Source: Stutzerimonas stutzeri
Lineage (GTDB): Bacteria > Pseudomonadota > Gammaproteobacteria > Pseudomonadales > Pseudomonadaceae
Assembly: GCF_002909485.1 (NCBI RefSeq)
Contig: NZ_PPXG01000007.1
Coordinates: 186,001-250,000 of the forward strand
DNA: 64,000 nt
Reading direction: 5' to 3'
The notes under the pieces are model-generated. The model was given only the letters and a program-made list of their open reading frames with translations. It ran no database searches and was not told the DNA's origin. Of the stretch, positions 46,645-56,232 are shown piece by piece (within the stretch, counting starts at the first letter, position 1; each line of letters starts with the position of its first letter). Made by a program: the position numbers and the translations under genes.

Positions 46645-48063
46645 ATGACTGACCGCATACCCGCAAAGATCATCGAAACCGTTGATCCCAGCCAACCGAT
46701 CCGCCTGACACCCGCACAGAGTGGCGGACCCATTCATACGCGCAGCTTCAGCGGCCGTTTCCGCAACCTGCGCCTGCTGGGTGGCGGTCTGCTGATGCTG
46801 CTCTACTTCGGCACCGTGTGGCTGAATTGGGACGGACGCCAGGCGGTGTTGTGGGATCTGGACCGGCAGCAATTCCATATCTTCGGCGCCACTTTCTGGC
46901 CGCAGGATTTCATCCTGCTATCGGCAATCCTCATCATCGCTGCCTTCGGCCTGTTCTTCATCACCGTACTGGCCGGACGCATCTGGTGTGGCTACGCCTG
47001 CCCGCAGAGCAGTTGGACCTGGATGTTCATGTGGGTAGAAAAGGTTACCGAGGGCGACCGCCTGCAGCGCATCAAGCTCGACGCCGCACCCTGGTCGGTC
47101 GGCAAGTTGCTGCGTCGCAGCGCCAAACATGCGCTGTGGCTGGCGATCAGCCTTGCCACGGCGCTGGCCTTCGTCGGCTACTTCACGCCAGTGCGCGAGC
47201 TGGTGGGCGACCTGGCCCGCTTCGAACTCGGTGCGACAACCGCCTTCTGGTTGTTGTTCTTTACCGCCGCGACCTACATCAATGCGGGCTGGCTGCGCGA
47301 GCAGGTATGCCTGCACATGTGCCCCTACTCGCGCTTCCAGAGCGTGATGTTCGACGCCGACACGCTTCTGGTTTCCTATGACGCCGCACGTGGCGAGAGC
47401 CGCGGCGCCCGGCGCAAGGGCAGCGATCCGCGGGCACAGGGTCTCGGCGACTGCGTCGATTGCACACTGTGCGTGCAGGTCTGCCCCACTGGCATCGACA
47501 TCCGCGACGGTCTGCAGCTGGACTGCATCAGTTGCGGCGCCTGCATCGATGTATGCGATAGCGTCATGGAAAAAATGGGTTACGCCCACGGTCTGCTGCG
47601 CTATACCTCCGAACGCGCCATGCAGGGTGGCGCCACGCGCCTCTTCCGTCCGCGCCTGATCGGCTACGCACTGGCAATGACGGCGATGATCGCTGCCTTC
47701 CTCTGGGCCCTGGAGACACGGCCGCAGCTGCAATTGGACGTTACCCGTGACCGCACGCTGTACCGCGAGAACATGCAGGGGCAGATCGAAAACATGTACC
47801 GCCTCAAACTGATCAATAAAACCCAGCAATCGCGCCACTATGCGCTGGCTCTGGAAGATGGCCCTTTCGAGCTGCAGGGCCCACGCGAGATCAGCCTCGC
47901 AGCAGGCGAGATCGCTGACCTGCCGGTCAGCGTCGCGCTGCTCGACAACACCGGGGGCTTCAGCCGCGAGGTGCGTTTCGAGATCAGCGACCTGGCCGAC
48001 CCAAGCAGCCGAGTGAGTACGCCGAGCACCTTCGTCGCCCCCATCGCGGCGCTACGCCAGTAG
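46645..48063 (+). CDS. ccoG: Cytochrome c oxidase accessory protein CcoG (RdxA/FixG)
   Basis: A 472-residue inner-membrane iron-sulfur protein that helps copper-dependent assembly of cbb3 oxidase, probably as a Cu(II) reductase. It shows several transmembrane helices, WCGYACPQSSW, and two 4Fe-4S ferredoxin motifs (CVDCTLCVQVCPTGIDI and CISCGACIDVCD), then a C-terminal immunoglobulin-like periplasmic domain. The ATG at 46645 gives the usual start MTDRIPAKIIE; the long upstream frame is noncoding in appearance. The ccoNOQP genes are not in this window. Confidence 0.93.
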   Translation: MTDRIPAKIIETVDPSQPIRLTPAQSGGPIHTRSFSGRFRNLRLLGGGLLMLLYFGTVWLNWDGRQAVLWDLDRQQFHIFGATFWPQDFILLSAILIIAAFGLFFITVLAGRIWCGYACPQSSWTWMFMWVEKVTEGDRLQRIKLDAAPWSVGKLLRRSAKHALWLAISLATALAFVGYFTPVRELVGDLARFELGATTAFWLLFFTAATYINAGWLREQVCLHMCPYSRFQSVMFDADTLLVSYDAARGESRGARRKGSDPRAQGLGDCVDCTLCVQVCPTGIDIRDGLQLDCISCGACIDVCDSVMEKMGYAHGLLRYTSERAMQGGATRLFRPRLIGYALAMTAMIAAFLWALETRPQLQLDVTRDRTLYRENMQGQIENMYRLKLINKTQQSRHYALALEDGPFELQGPREISLAAGEIADLPVSVALLDNTGGFSREVRFEISDLADPSSRVSTPSTFVAPIAALRQ

Positions 48064-48097
48064 ACTGGCCGTGCCCAACCGCCATGGCCCGGACACG

Positions 48098-49507
48098 ATG
48101 AAGCGCTACGAGAAATTCGCCGACGAAATAGCCGAACTGATCCGCAGCGGCGTACTTGCACCGGGGGAAAAGGTGCCCTCGGTGCGCCACGCCAGCCGCA
48201 CCTATGGCGTTAGCCCCTCCACCGTGTTCCAGGCCTATTACCTGCTGGAAGACCGCGGACTGATACAGGCGCGCGCACGCTCGGGTTACTTCGTCCGCGA
48301 ACATGCCAAACGACCGCTGCACGAGCCGGATATCAGTACCCGGCCGGCGGAGACCACCGACGTTGGCGTCAGCGAGCTGGTGTTCTCGGTACTCGCCTCG
48401 CTCCGCGACCCAGCTACCGTGCCATTCGGCTCGGCGTTCCCAAGTCCCGAATTGTTTCCGCTGCAGCGCCTGGCCCGCTCCATGGCGCAAAGCGTACGTG
48501 CCATGCCAGCGCGGGAAGTGATTGCCGAGATGACCGCAGGCAACCCCGATCTGCGTCGGCAGATCGCCTTGCGCTACATGGTCAGCGGCGTGATGTTGCC
48601 GATGGAGGAGCTGGTGATCACCACTGGCGCGATGGAGGCACTGAATCTCTGCCTGCAGGTGGTGACCGAACCGGGCGATCTGGTGGCCATCGAAGCACCG
48701 GCGTTCTACGCCACGCTGCAGGTACTGGAACGGCTCAAGCTCAAGGCGGTGGAGATTCCGGTCCACCCGCGCGAAGGCATCGACCTGGACATCCTCGCCG
48801 ACCGCCTCGCGCATTTGCCGATCAAGGCCTGCTGGTTCATGAGCAGCCTGCAGAATCCGCTGGGTGCCAGTATGGGAGACGCGAAGAAGCAGCAGCTCTA
48901 CGAGTTGCTGCAGCGCCATCAGGTGCCGATGATCGAGGATGACGTCTACGCCGAGCTGTACTTCACCCGCGAGCCGCCCAAGCCGGTCAAGAGCCATGAC
49001 CGTGAGGGGCTGGTGATGCATTGCGGTTCGTTTTCCAAGAGCCTCGCACCTGGCTACCGAGTCGGCTGGGTAGCCGGTGGCCGCTATGCCGAACAGATCG
49101 CCCGCCTCAAGTTGATGACCACCATCTCGCCGTCAGTGCCGGCACAGGCCGCCATCGCCGACTACCTGCAGCACGGCGGCTACGACCGTCACTTGCGCAA
49201 GCTGCGCCATGCGCTGGAGATGCAGCAGGGCGCGATGCTCGCCTCCGCAGCCCGCCACTTCCCGGCCAGTACGCGGGTCACGCGACCCAGTGGCGGCTAC
49301 TTTCTCTGGTTTGAATTTCCCGAGCAGGTCGATTCACTACAGCTACTACAATTAGCGTTGGCACAGGGCATCAGCCTGGCCCCAGGGCCGATCTTCTCGG
49401 CGACCCAGCGCTTTCGAAACTGCGCGCGACTCAACCACGGGCTCCCGTGGGACGCGCGCAGCGAACAGGCGATGGAGTTGCTGGGCAGGATGCTGAAATC
49501 GTTCTGA
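48098..49507 (+). CDS. MocR-type transcriptional regulator (GntR HTH fused to PLP aminotransferase domain)
   Basis: A 469-residue fusion: an N-terminal GntR winged helix (about 1-70, EKVPSVRHASRTYGVSPSTVFQAY) and a fold-type I aminotransferase-like domain. The PLP lysine is in GSFSKSLAPGYRVGW; NPLGAS and IEDDVYAELYF also fit. MocR proteins sense PLP, GABA or amino acids and regulate vitamin B6 or amine metabolism. The target is unknown. The ATG at 48098 begins the HTH directly. It follows ccoG by 34 bases. Confidence 0.88.
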   Translation: MKRYEKFADEIAELIRSGVLAPGEKVPSVRHASRTYGVSPSTVFQAYYLLEDRGLIQARARSGYFVREHAKRPLHEPDISTRPAETTDVGVSELVFSVLASLRDPATVPFGSAFPSPELFPLQRLARSMAQSVRAMPAREVIAEMTAGNPDLRRQIALRYMVSGVMLPMEELVITTGAMEALNLCLQVVTEPGDLVAIEAPAFYATLQVLERLKLKAVEIPVHPREGIDLDILADRLAHLPIKACWFMSSLQNPLGASMGDAKKQQLYELLQRHQVPMIEDDVYAELYFTREPPKPVKSHDREGLVMHCGSFSKSLAPGYRVGWVAGGRYAEQIARLKLMTTISPSVPAQAAIADYLQHGGYDRHLRKLRHALEMQQGAMLASAARHFPASTRVTRPSGGYFLWFEFPEQVDSLQLLQLALAQGISLAPGPIFSATQRFRNCARLNHGLPWDARSEQAMELLGRMLKSF

Positions 49508-49537
49508 GGCACTGTGTGCCGAGATGTTTCGGAACCT

Positions 49538-50869
49538 TCAGTCCTGCGGTTGCCTGCGACGAGCCTTCATCAGGTACATGCGCTCATCCGCCTGCTTGAG
49601 CAACTGCGCCTCCGCGTCGCCGTCCTCTGGATAGAGGGCGGTGCCGATGCTCACGCCGATCTCGAGACTGTGCTCAGCGATGAGCATCGGCTGGGTGAAG
49701 GCGCTGCGGACTTTGTCGACTACAAGGTGGGCATCCTCCGGCTTGGCGATGCTGTCCAGCAGTACCACGAACTCATCCCCCCCCAGCCGTGCCACGGTAT
49801 CGGTGTCGCGCACGCAGTGTGTTAGGCGATCTGCCACTGCGCGCAGCAGCTGATCACCACCGCCGTGCCCATAGGCGTCGTTGACCTGCTTGAAACGATC
49901 CAGATCCACGTAGAGCAAGGCAACCCGCCCACCATTGCGCCGCACCCGAGCCAGGGCCGTGTCCAGCCGGTCGCTGAAGCAGGCGCGATTCGGCAAACCG
50001 GTGAGCTCGTCGTATTGCGCCATACGCTGCAGACGCGCGTACAGGCGCGTGCGTTCGATGGCCGTGACCACCTGCGTCGAGACGAACTGCAGCAGTTCCT
50101 GATCCTTCTCGGTGTAAGGTGCCGCGCCGCTCTTCAACAGTAACGCGCCAATCACGCCCTCATTCGAACCAAGCGGCACACCCAGCCACCACGCACCGGC
50201 ATCGGCGGCATTCAGCGGAAGCGTCAAAGCGGGCAGCGACTCGGCGTTGAAGCGCACCGGATGTGCGCCATGCAGAACGGAGAAACACAACGACGCCGCC
50301 GGCTCCGGTGGCGGTGCAGAGGAATCGACCGCCAGCGCCTGGTACGGATAGGTCAGCTCGCCGCTGGCGGTGTTTCTGATGGCAACGATGAAATCGTCTA
50401 CCGGCAACAACTGGGCGATGGTCAGATGGATCTGCTGATACAGCGCGGCGAGATCTTTCGCCCCATGGGCCGCTTCGGAAATGGAATAGAGCGCGGCCTG
50501 CATGGCTTCGGATTGCTTGCGCTGGGTAATATCCCGAGCCACACCGATGCGCAGCTTGTTATCGGTCGACCAGCAGGCCGACCACATGATGTGCACGATG
50601 CCGCCGTCCTTTCGCACATAGCGGTTCTCGAAGTGCAGCAGCGGCTGGTCGGCCATGACCTCACCGGCGGCAGCCATGGTTCGGGCGCGGTCTTCGGGAT
50701 AGACCATCTCGATCATCCGCTTGCCCACCATCTCCTCCGGCTTGTAGCCGAAGATGCGCTCGCAGGCGGCGCTGACATAAACCAGATGGCCTTGCGCATC
50801 GACCACGCAGATGGCATCCAGCAGCAGATCGATGACACTCGCCAGGGGCGCGCAGCTATCCGTCTTCAC
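49538..50869 (-). CDS. PAS-GAF-GGDEF diguanylate cyclase
   Basis: A 443-residue cytoplasmic signalling protein: PAS domain (about 12-125, ICVVDAQGHLVYVSAACERIFGY), GAF domain (about 135-280) and GGDEF domain with intact RLGGDEFVVLLD. An RxxD inhibitory site (RDTD) lies five residues before GGDEF, so c-di-GMP synthesis with product inhibition is likely. No EAL domain. The GTG at 50869 is chosen because it precedes the PAS domain directly; ATG at 50953 would add 28 non-domain residues. Confidence 0.87.
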   Translation of the reverse strand: MKTDSCAPLASVIDLLLDAICVVDAQGHLVYVSAACERIFGYKPEEMVGKRMIEMVYPEDRARTMAAAGEVMADQPLLHFENRYVRKDGGIVHIMWSACWSTDNKLRIGVARDITQRKQSEAMQAALYSISEAAHGAKDLAALYQQIHLTIAQLLPVDDFIVAIRNTASGELTYPYQALAVDSSAPPPEPAASLCFSVLHGAHPVRFNAESLPALTLPLNAADAGAWWLGVPLGSNEGVIGALLLKSGAAPYTEKDQELLQFVSTQVVTAIERTRLYARLQRMAQYDELTGLPNRACFSDRLDTALARVRRNGGRVALLYVDLDRFKQVNDAYGHGGGDQLLRAVADRLTHCVRDTDTVARLGGDEFVVLLDSIAKPEDAHLVVDKVRSAFTQPMLIAEHSLEIGVSIGTALYPEDGDAEAQLLKQADERMYLMKARRRQPQD

Positions 50870-51008
50870 AGCGGCAGACCTACTTAGGCCATAGGGCACA
50901 GGTAGGACAGTCGCAGCGTGAGTAGCCCCGCTGCTGCATTGCCACCCTGCCATCTAAGCATCGCCCATAACCAACAAGACTGCGCTGTATTTTTCACCTG
51001 TCCCAACC

Positions 51009-51824
51009 TCACTGGACCCAGCGTGGATAGAAGCCGAGCGCAACCTGCTTGTCGGCATCCTGCAGCGTCAGAATACCTTCCGCCGACGCTCCGTCTTCCT
51101 CCCCCAACCTGTCACCACGAAAAAAGAAGCGGCGACCATCGGCCAGATTCAGGAACAGGCCTACTGCACCATGTGTATTCAACGGCACCAGCACAACCTG
51201 ACCGTCATCGAACATGTCCAGGCTCTGGGCGTATTGCAGGTAACGCTTGGGCTGGAATTGCAGCGAATGCCAGTCAATCGAGTGCTGGAACTGGCTGTGC
51301 AGCACCGCTGGTGGCGTCGCGGCACTCAGGTAGCTAAGGCTCTGCGCACTGACCAACACGGGTACTTCCGGGAAGTCGGCGAGTCCCGACGCATGTTCCC
51401 AGCGCACACAGCCGAGCACGATCCGGTCGATCTTCAGCCCATCCCCTTCCAACTGATCGCGCACCGGTCGCACCGTGCCGTAACGCTTGATACGCCACGG
51501 CAGTTCGGCATCCAGCTGCGCATCGATATGCCGCCCCAAGCCGGTGCCAAACAACAGCCGACTGCCACGGTGCTCGATGAGGACCGCTACGTGGTGGGCC
51601 GGTGGCTGCTGCTGCCAACCGCCTCGACGCCAGGCGAAATCACCGCGGCTGTCAGTCTGAGCCGTTTTCACCAGACTGAAGCGCAACGGTTCCGCAGCCG
51701 CCGCATTCTCGACGAAGCCGAGTATCGATGCGGCCAGGCCAATGGCCAGCAACAGGGGTATTCCAATCAACCTGGTGGACAACCGAACGTGCTCGGCCAG
51801 CATTCGGCTCATCTGCGAGATCAT
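51009..51824 (-). CDS. Metallo-beta-lactamase-fold protein lacking the metal-binding motif
   Basis: A 271-residue protein with an N-terminal membrane or signal segment (about 17-45). The core follows the MBL fold: VAVLIEHRGSRLLFGTG, KIDRIVL, GLADFPEVPVLVS and FLNLADGRRFFFRGD. The HxHxDH motif is replaced by C139-V-R141-W-E143-H144, and the later Gly-His-Thr-Pro-Gly His ligand by Asn216. Hydrolase activity is therefore unlikely, or metal binding is different. It begins two bases after the gst stop, forming an operon with gst. Confidence 0.75.
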   Translation of the reverse strand: MISQMSRMLAEHVRLSTRLIGIPLLLAIGLAASILGFVENAAAAEPLRFSLVKTAQTDSRGDFAWRRGGWQQQPPAHHVAVLIEHRGSRLLFGTGLGRHIDAQLDAELPWRIKRYGTVRPVRDQLEGDGLKIDRIVLGCVRWEHASGLADFPEVPVLVSAQSLSYLSAATPPAVLHSQFQHSIDWHSLQFQPKRYLQYAQSLDMFDDGQVVLVPLNTHGAVGLFLNLADGRRFFFRGDRLGEEDGASAEGILTLQDADKQVALGFYPRWVQ

Positions 51825-51826
51825 GG

Positions 51827-52420
51827 TTACAACCCCGGCATGCCGACATAGCCCGGCAGCGCGCGGATGCGGCAGAACCAGGCTTGCAGCGCCGGATAGG
51901 CAGCCAGATCGAGCCCGCCGTCACCGCCCAGCGCGACGTTGGGGTAGACGGCGATGTCGGCAATGGTCGGCTCGCTGGTCTGCGCCAGCCAGGCATGCTG
52001 CGCGAGATGCCGCTCCAGCGTACGCAGGGCGCTGGCGGCTCGTGCCTGGGCCAGCGGCTCGTCGATGGGTCGGCCGAACAGCTTGCCCAGCCGCACCGTG
52101 GCCGGACCATGTTGCACCTCGTTGGCGGCGAAGCTCAGCCAGTTGGCGATATGGCCCTGGGTCTGGGCGTCGTGCGGGTACCACGCACTGGCATAGCGCT
52201 GGGCCAGATAAACAAGGATCGCATGGGAATCGCCAAGTCGAAAGTCGCCGTCCTCAAGCACCGGAATCTGCCCCCGCGGGTTGATTTCCCGAAACGCAGG
52301 CTGCCTGTGCTCGCCCGCCAGTAGATTCACCGGCACCAGCTCGACTGGCTGGCCGATCAGGCTGAGGAACAGGCGAACCTTGTGGCAATTGCCGGATAGC
52401 GTCAGGTCGTAAAGCTTCAT
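51827..52420 (-). CDS. Glutathione S-transferase family protein
   Basis: A 197-residue GST: N-terminal thioredoxin-like domain (MKLYDLTLSGNCHKVRLFLSLIG, NPRGQIPVLEDGDF, LGDSHAILVYLA) and helical C-terminal domain (TIADIAVYPN). The catalytic residue is likely Ser10 or Asn11. The ATG at 52420 is the family start. It is divergent from a TetR gene, and its promoter spacer carries a palindrome. Detoxification of an electrophile that induces it is the likely role. Confidence 0.92.
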   Translation of the reverse strand: MKLYDLTLSGNCHKVRLFLSLIGQPVELVPVNLLAGEHRQPAFREINPRGQIPVLEDGDFRLGDSHAILVYLAQRYASAWYPHDAQTQGHIANWLSFAANEVQHGPATVRLGKLFGRPIDEPLAQARAASALRTLERHLAQHAWLAQTSEPTIADIAVYPNVALGGDGGLDLAAYPALQAWFCRIRALPGYVGMPGL

Positions 52421-52450
52421 GGTATTGCCCTCGTGATTGGCTGTGACTGG

Positions 52451-52480
52451 ATAATAGACAGACCTGTCTGTACACTGCAA
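52451..52480 (-). promoter_or_regulatory. gst promoter with embedded TetR-type operator
   Basis: On the minus strand, TTGCAG (52480-52475) and TATTAT (52456-52451) are 18 bases apart. The spacer holds the palindrome AGACAGACCTGTCTGT (plus-strand 52456-52471). It lies between divergent gst and tetR, as expected for repression by the TetR protein. Confidence 0.6.
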
Positions 52481-52554
52481 GCACCAGCGCAACTCCGCCC
52501 AACTGGAGCAAGCCGCGAGCGCTCCCGCATAATGTCGAACCACAGGAGGTATCC

Positions 52555-53115
52555 ATGGCATCGAACAAGCGCGACCAGTTGCTCAACACCGCAGAGAATC
52601 TGTTCTATCGCGAGGGTTATCACGCCACCGGCATCGACCGCATTCTGGCCGAATCCGGCGTGGCCAAGATGACCCTGTACAAGCACTTCAAGTCCAAGGA
52701 CGAGCTGATCCTCGCCGTGCTGGAAGCGCGCCACGAACTGATGCTGACGCGCCTGCGCGAACGCGCCACCAGGCTGCCGCCGCGCGAAGCGCTACTTGGA
52801 ATTTTCGATGGGTTGCACGGGATGATTCACGGCAAAGACGCGTTCTGCGGCTGTCTGTTCATCAATGCAGCGGCCGAATATCACGACCGTGACCATCCGA
52901 TTCACCGTCGTTCGTCCGCCTACAAGGCAGAGTTGCTGGCCTACTTGCGCGAGCTGCTGGAACGCCTGGATGCACCCAATCCAGCGCAGCTGGCGCGCCA
53001 ACTGCAATATCTGCTCGAAGGCGCACTGAGCATGGCGCATATCGAAGGGCCGGGCGAGCAGGCGCGGGACGCCAAGGTCGCCGCCGAACGACTGCTCGAA
53101 GCCGCCGGTATCTAG
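52555..53115 (+). CDS. TetR-family regulator divergent from gst
   Basis: A 186-residue TetR repressor. The HTH is at about 25-45 (GIDRILAESGVAKMTLYKHFKSK), followed by a helical effector domain with Cys pair in AFCGCLFINAAAEYHD. It probably represses the gst operon through the palindrome upstream and responds to an electrophile or reactive compound. Cysteines in CGC may be sensing residues; that is a guess. A good ribosome site (ACAGGAGGT) precedes it. Confidence 0.9.
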   Translation: MASNKRDQLLNTAENLFYREGYHATGIDRILAESGVAKMTLYKHFKSKDELILAVLEARHELMLTRLRERATRLPPREALLGIFDGLHGMIHGKDAFCGCLFINAAAEYHDRDHPIHRRSSAYKAELLAYLRELLERLDAPNPAQLARQLQYLLEGALSMAHIEGPGEQARDAKVAAERLLEAAGI

Positions 53116-53146
53116 GCGCGCCGCAGCGGACACGCCCTTTTGCCGT

Positions 53147-56100
53147 TCAGAGGGTGCTAGCTTCGTCTTCCCGGACCTTGAACCAGGCGGCATACAGGGC
53201 TGGCAGGAACAGCAGCGTCAGCGCCGTGGCGACGATCAGACCACCCATGATTGCCACCGCCATCGGCCCGAAGAAGATGCTGCGCGACAACGGAATCATC
53301 GCCAGCACCGACGCCAGCGCAGTCAGCACGATGGGCCGGAAGCGCCGTACCGTGGCTTCGACGATGGCAGTGAAACGTGCATGACCGACACCGATGTCCT
53401 GCTCGATCTGATCCACCAGAATCACCGAGTTGCGCATGATCATCCCGGACAGCGCGATGGTGCCGAGCATAGCGACGAAGCCGAACGGCTGGCCGAACAG
53501 CAACAGGAACAGTGCGACACCGATGATGCCCAGCGGCGCGGTGAGGAACACCATGGCCGAGCGTGAGAAGCTTTTGAGCTGGACCATCAGCAGCGTCACC
53601 ACCACGATGATGAACAGCGGCATGCCGGCGTTCACCGAGCGCTGACCACGTTCGGAATCCTCTACCGTGCCGCCGACCTCGAGCAGGTAGCCGCCGGGCA
53701 ACTGATCGCGAATGTCCGCCAGGGTCGGCTCGATCTCGCGCACCAACGCGGCTGGCTGCTGTTCTCCGTACACGTCGGCGCGCACGGTGACCGTCGGGAG
53801 GCGATTGCGATGCCAGATCACACCCTCCTCGAAGCCGTACTCCAGCGTTGCCACCTGCGACAGCGGCACGCTGCGACCGCTCTCGGTGGGAATCGCCAGG
53901 CTCGGCAGCATCGACAGTTCAAGACGTTCACGCTCTGTTCCGCGCAGGAGGATCTCGATCAGCTCATTGTCCTCGCGGAACTGGCTGACGCTGGCACCAA
54001 TGAAAGTGCGCCGCAGGAAGCCGGACAATTCGGCGGTGGTCACACCCAGCGCACGGGCGCGGTCCTGGTCGACGTTGAGCCGGACCATCTTGCTCGGCTC
54101 CTGCCAATCCAGATGAACGTTGGCCACGTGCGGGTTCTCGTTGACCTTGGCTGCAACCTGGCGGGCCAGCCCGCGCACCACATCGATGTGCTCGCCAGTG
54201 ACACGGAACTGCACGGGATAGCCCACCGGCGGGCCGTTCTCCAACCGAGTGACGCGGCCGCGCAGGTTCGGGAAGTCTTCGCGCATACGCTCGATTAGCC
54301 AGTCGCGCAGAGACTCGCGGGATTCGATGCTGTCGGCCAGCACGACGAACTGGGCAAAGCTCGATGCCGGCAACTGCTGATCGAGCGGCAGGTAGAAGCG
54401 CGGCGAACCGGTGCCGACATAGGCCACATAGTTATCGACGCCAGCGCGCTCCTTGAGCAATTGTTCCAGACGCCGCACCTCGGCCTCGGTCGCCTTGAGC
54501 GAGGCACCCTCGGCCAGCTTGATGTCCACCATGAGTTCCAGGCGGCCAGAGGCCGGGAAGAACTGCTGCGGAACCATACGGAACAGCACCACCGCGGCAA
54601 CGAACAGTGCCAAGGTAAGCAGGATCACGGTCTTGCGGCGGCGCACGCAGAACGTCACGACGCGGCGCACGCGCTGGTAGAAAGGTGTCGAGTAGGGATC
54701 GTGGTCGTCGCCAGCAGTGCCGTGCTTGTTTGCGGCATGCTTGGCCAGATCGGGCAGCAGTTTCTCGCCGAGCAAGGGTACGAAGACGACCGCTGCAATC
54801 CAGGAAGCAATCAGGGAGATGGCGACCACCTGAAAGATCGAACGGGTGTATTCGCCCGTACTTGAGTCGGCTGTGGCAATCGGCAGAAAACCCGCCGCGG
54901 TGATCAGCGTACCGGTCAGCATCGGGAAAGCCGTGCTATTCCAGGCGAAGCTGGCGGCCTTGAGACGGTCGTAGCCCTGCTCCATCTTGATCGCCATCAT
55001 CTCGACCGCAATGATCGCGTCGTCCACCATCAGCCCGAGGGCCAGTACCAGAGCGCCGAGGGAAATCTTGTGCAGGCCGATGTCCAGATAGTTCATCGCA
55101 GCGAAGGTCATCGCCAGCACCAGCGGAATCGACAACGCCACCACCAGCCCGGTACGCACGCCGAGCGAGAAGAAGCTCACCAGCAACACGATCACCAGCG
55201 CTTCGATCAGCACTTTGACGAACTCGCCGACGCTGGTTTTCACCGCCGCGGGCTGATCCGACACCTTGCGCAGCTGCATCCCCGCCGGCAGCTCCTCCTG
55301 CAGGCGGGCGAACTCCTGTTCCAGTGCCTCGCCCAGCACCAGGATGTCTCCACCACTTTTCATCGAAACCGCCAGCCCCAACGCCGGCTCGCCCATGAAG
55401 CGCATGCGCGGCGCAGGCGGGTCGTTGAAACCGCGATGCACCTCGGCCACGTCGCCAATACGGAAGGTGCGACCGGCAACGCGGATGGGGAAATCACGAA
55501 TCTCCTTGACCGTCTCGAAGCTACCGGTGACGCGCAGCTGCACCCGATCGCTGATCGTCTCGACGAAACCGGCGGCGGTCAACGCGTTCTGCGCTTCCAG
55601 CGCCTGGCGCACGGCTTCCAGCGGGACGCCGAGCGTGGCCAGCTTGACGTTAGAGAGTTCGATCCAGATCTTCTCGTCCTGCAGGCCGATCAGCTCGACC
55701 TTGCCGACGCTCTTCACCCGCTGCAGTTGCAGCTGGATGCGGTCGGCGTAGTCCTTGAGAATCGCGTAGTCGAAACCGTCGCCGGTCAGCGCGTAGATGT
55801 TGCCGAAGGTGGTGCCGAACTCGTCATTGAAGAAAGGCCCCTGCACACCCGGCGGAAAGGTGTGCTGGATGTCGCCGATCTTCTTGCGAATCTGGTACCA
55901 GAGGTCGGGAATATCCTTCGAGCGCATCGAGTCGCGCGCCATGAAGGTGACGTTGGATTCACCCGGCCGGGAGAACGAGACGATGCGCTCGTACTCGCCG
56001 GTTTCCATCAGCTTCTTCTCGATGCGCTCGGTGACCTGGCGCGACATCTCTTCGGCGGTAGCGCCCGGCCACTGCGTCTGGATGACCATGGCCTTGAAGG

Positions 56101-56227
56101 TGAACGGTGGATCCTCGCTCTGGCCGAGCTTGCTGTACGACAGCGCGCCGACAATCGCCAACAACAGCATCAGATAGACGACGATCTGCCGATTCTGCAG
56201 CGCCCAGGCGGAAAGATTGAAGCGCAT
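53147..56227 (-). CDS. mexK: RND multidrug efflux transporter, MexK-like
   Basis: A 1026-residue inner-membrane RND pump with 12 transmembrane helices in two halves and two large periplasmic loops. Markers are LMVDDAIIAVEMM (TM4, proton-relay Asp), the first TM start QNRQIVVYLML, and GFVAMLGTIALSGMIMRNSVILVDQI. It works with the adaptor just upstream (five-base gap) and an outer-membrane channel encoded elsewhere. Order mexK-mexJ-mexL and length match P. aeruginosa MexJK, so that symbol is used by context. Confidence 0.9.
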   Translation of the reverse strand: MRFNLSAWALQNRQIVVYLMLLLAIVGALSYSKLGQSEDPPFTFKAMVIQTQWPGATAEEMSRQVTERIEKKLMETGEYERIVSFSRPGESNVTFMARDSMRSKDIPDLWYQIRKKIGDIQHTFPPGVQGPFFNDEFGTTFGNIYALTGDGFDYAILKDYADRIQLQLQRVKSVGKVELIGLQDEKIWIELSNVKLATLGVPLEAVRQALEAQNALTAAGFVETISDRVQLRVTGSFETVKEIRDFPIRVAGRTFRIGDVAEVHRGFNDPPAPRMRFMGEPALGLAVSMKSGGDILVLGEALEQEFARLQEELPAGMQLRKVSDQPAAVKTSVGEFVKVLIEALVIVLLVSFFSLGVRTGLVVALSIPLVLAMTFAAMNYLDIGLHKISLGALVLALGLMVDDAIIAVEMMAIKMEQGYDRLKAASFAWNSTAFPMLTGTLITAAGFLPIATADSSTGEYTRSIFQVVAISLIASWIAAVVFVPLLGEKLLPDLAKHAANKHGTAGDDHDPYSTPFYQRVRRVVTFCVRRRKTVILLTLALFVAAVVLFRMVPQQFFPASGRLELMVDIKLAEGASLKATEAEVRRLEQLLKERAGVDNYVAYVGTGSPRFYLPLDQQLPASSFAQFVVLADSIESRESLRDWLIERMREDFPNLRGRVTRLENGPPVGYPVQFRVTGEHIDVVRGLARQVAAKVNENPHVANVHLDWQEPSKMVRLNVDQDRARALGVTTAELSGFLRRTFIGASVSQFREDNELIEILLRGTERERLELSMLPSLAIPTESGRSVPLSQVATLEYGFEEGVIWHRNRLPTVTVRADVYGEQQPAALVREIEPTLADIRDQLPGGYLLEVGGTVEDSERGQRSVNAGMPLFIIVVVTLLMVQLKSFSRSAMVFLTAPLGIIGVALFLLLFGQPFGFVAMLGTIALSGMIMRNSVILVDQIEQDIGVGHARFTAIVEATVRRFRPIVLTALASVLAMIPLSRSIFFGPMAVAIMGGLIVATALTLLFLPALYAAWFKVREDEASTL

Positions 56228-56232
56228 CGCAG

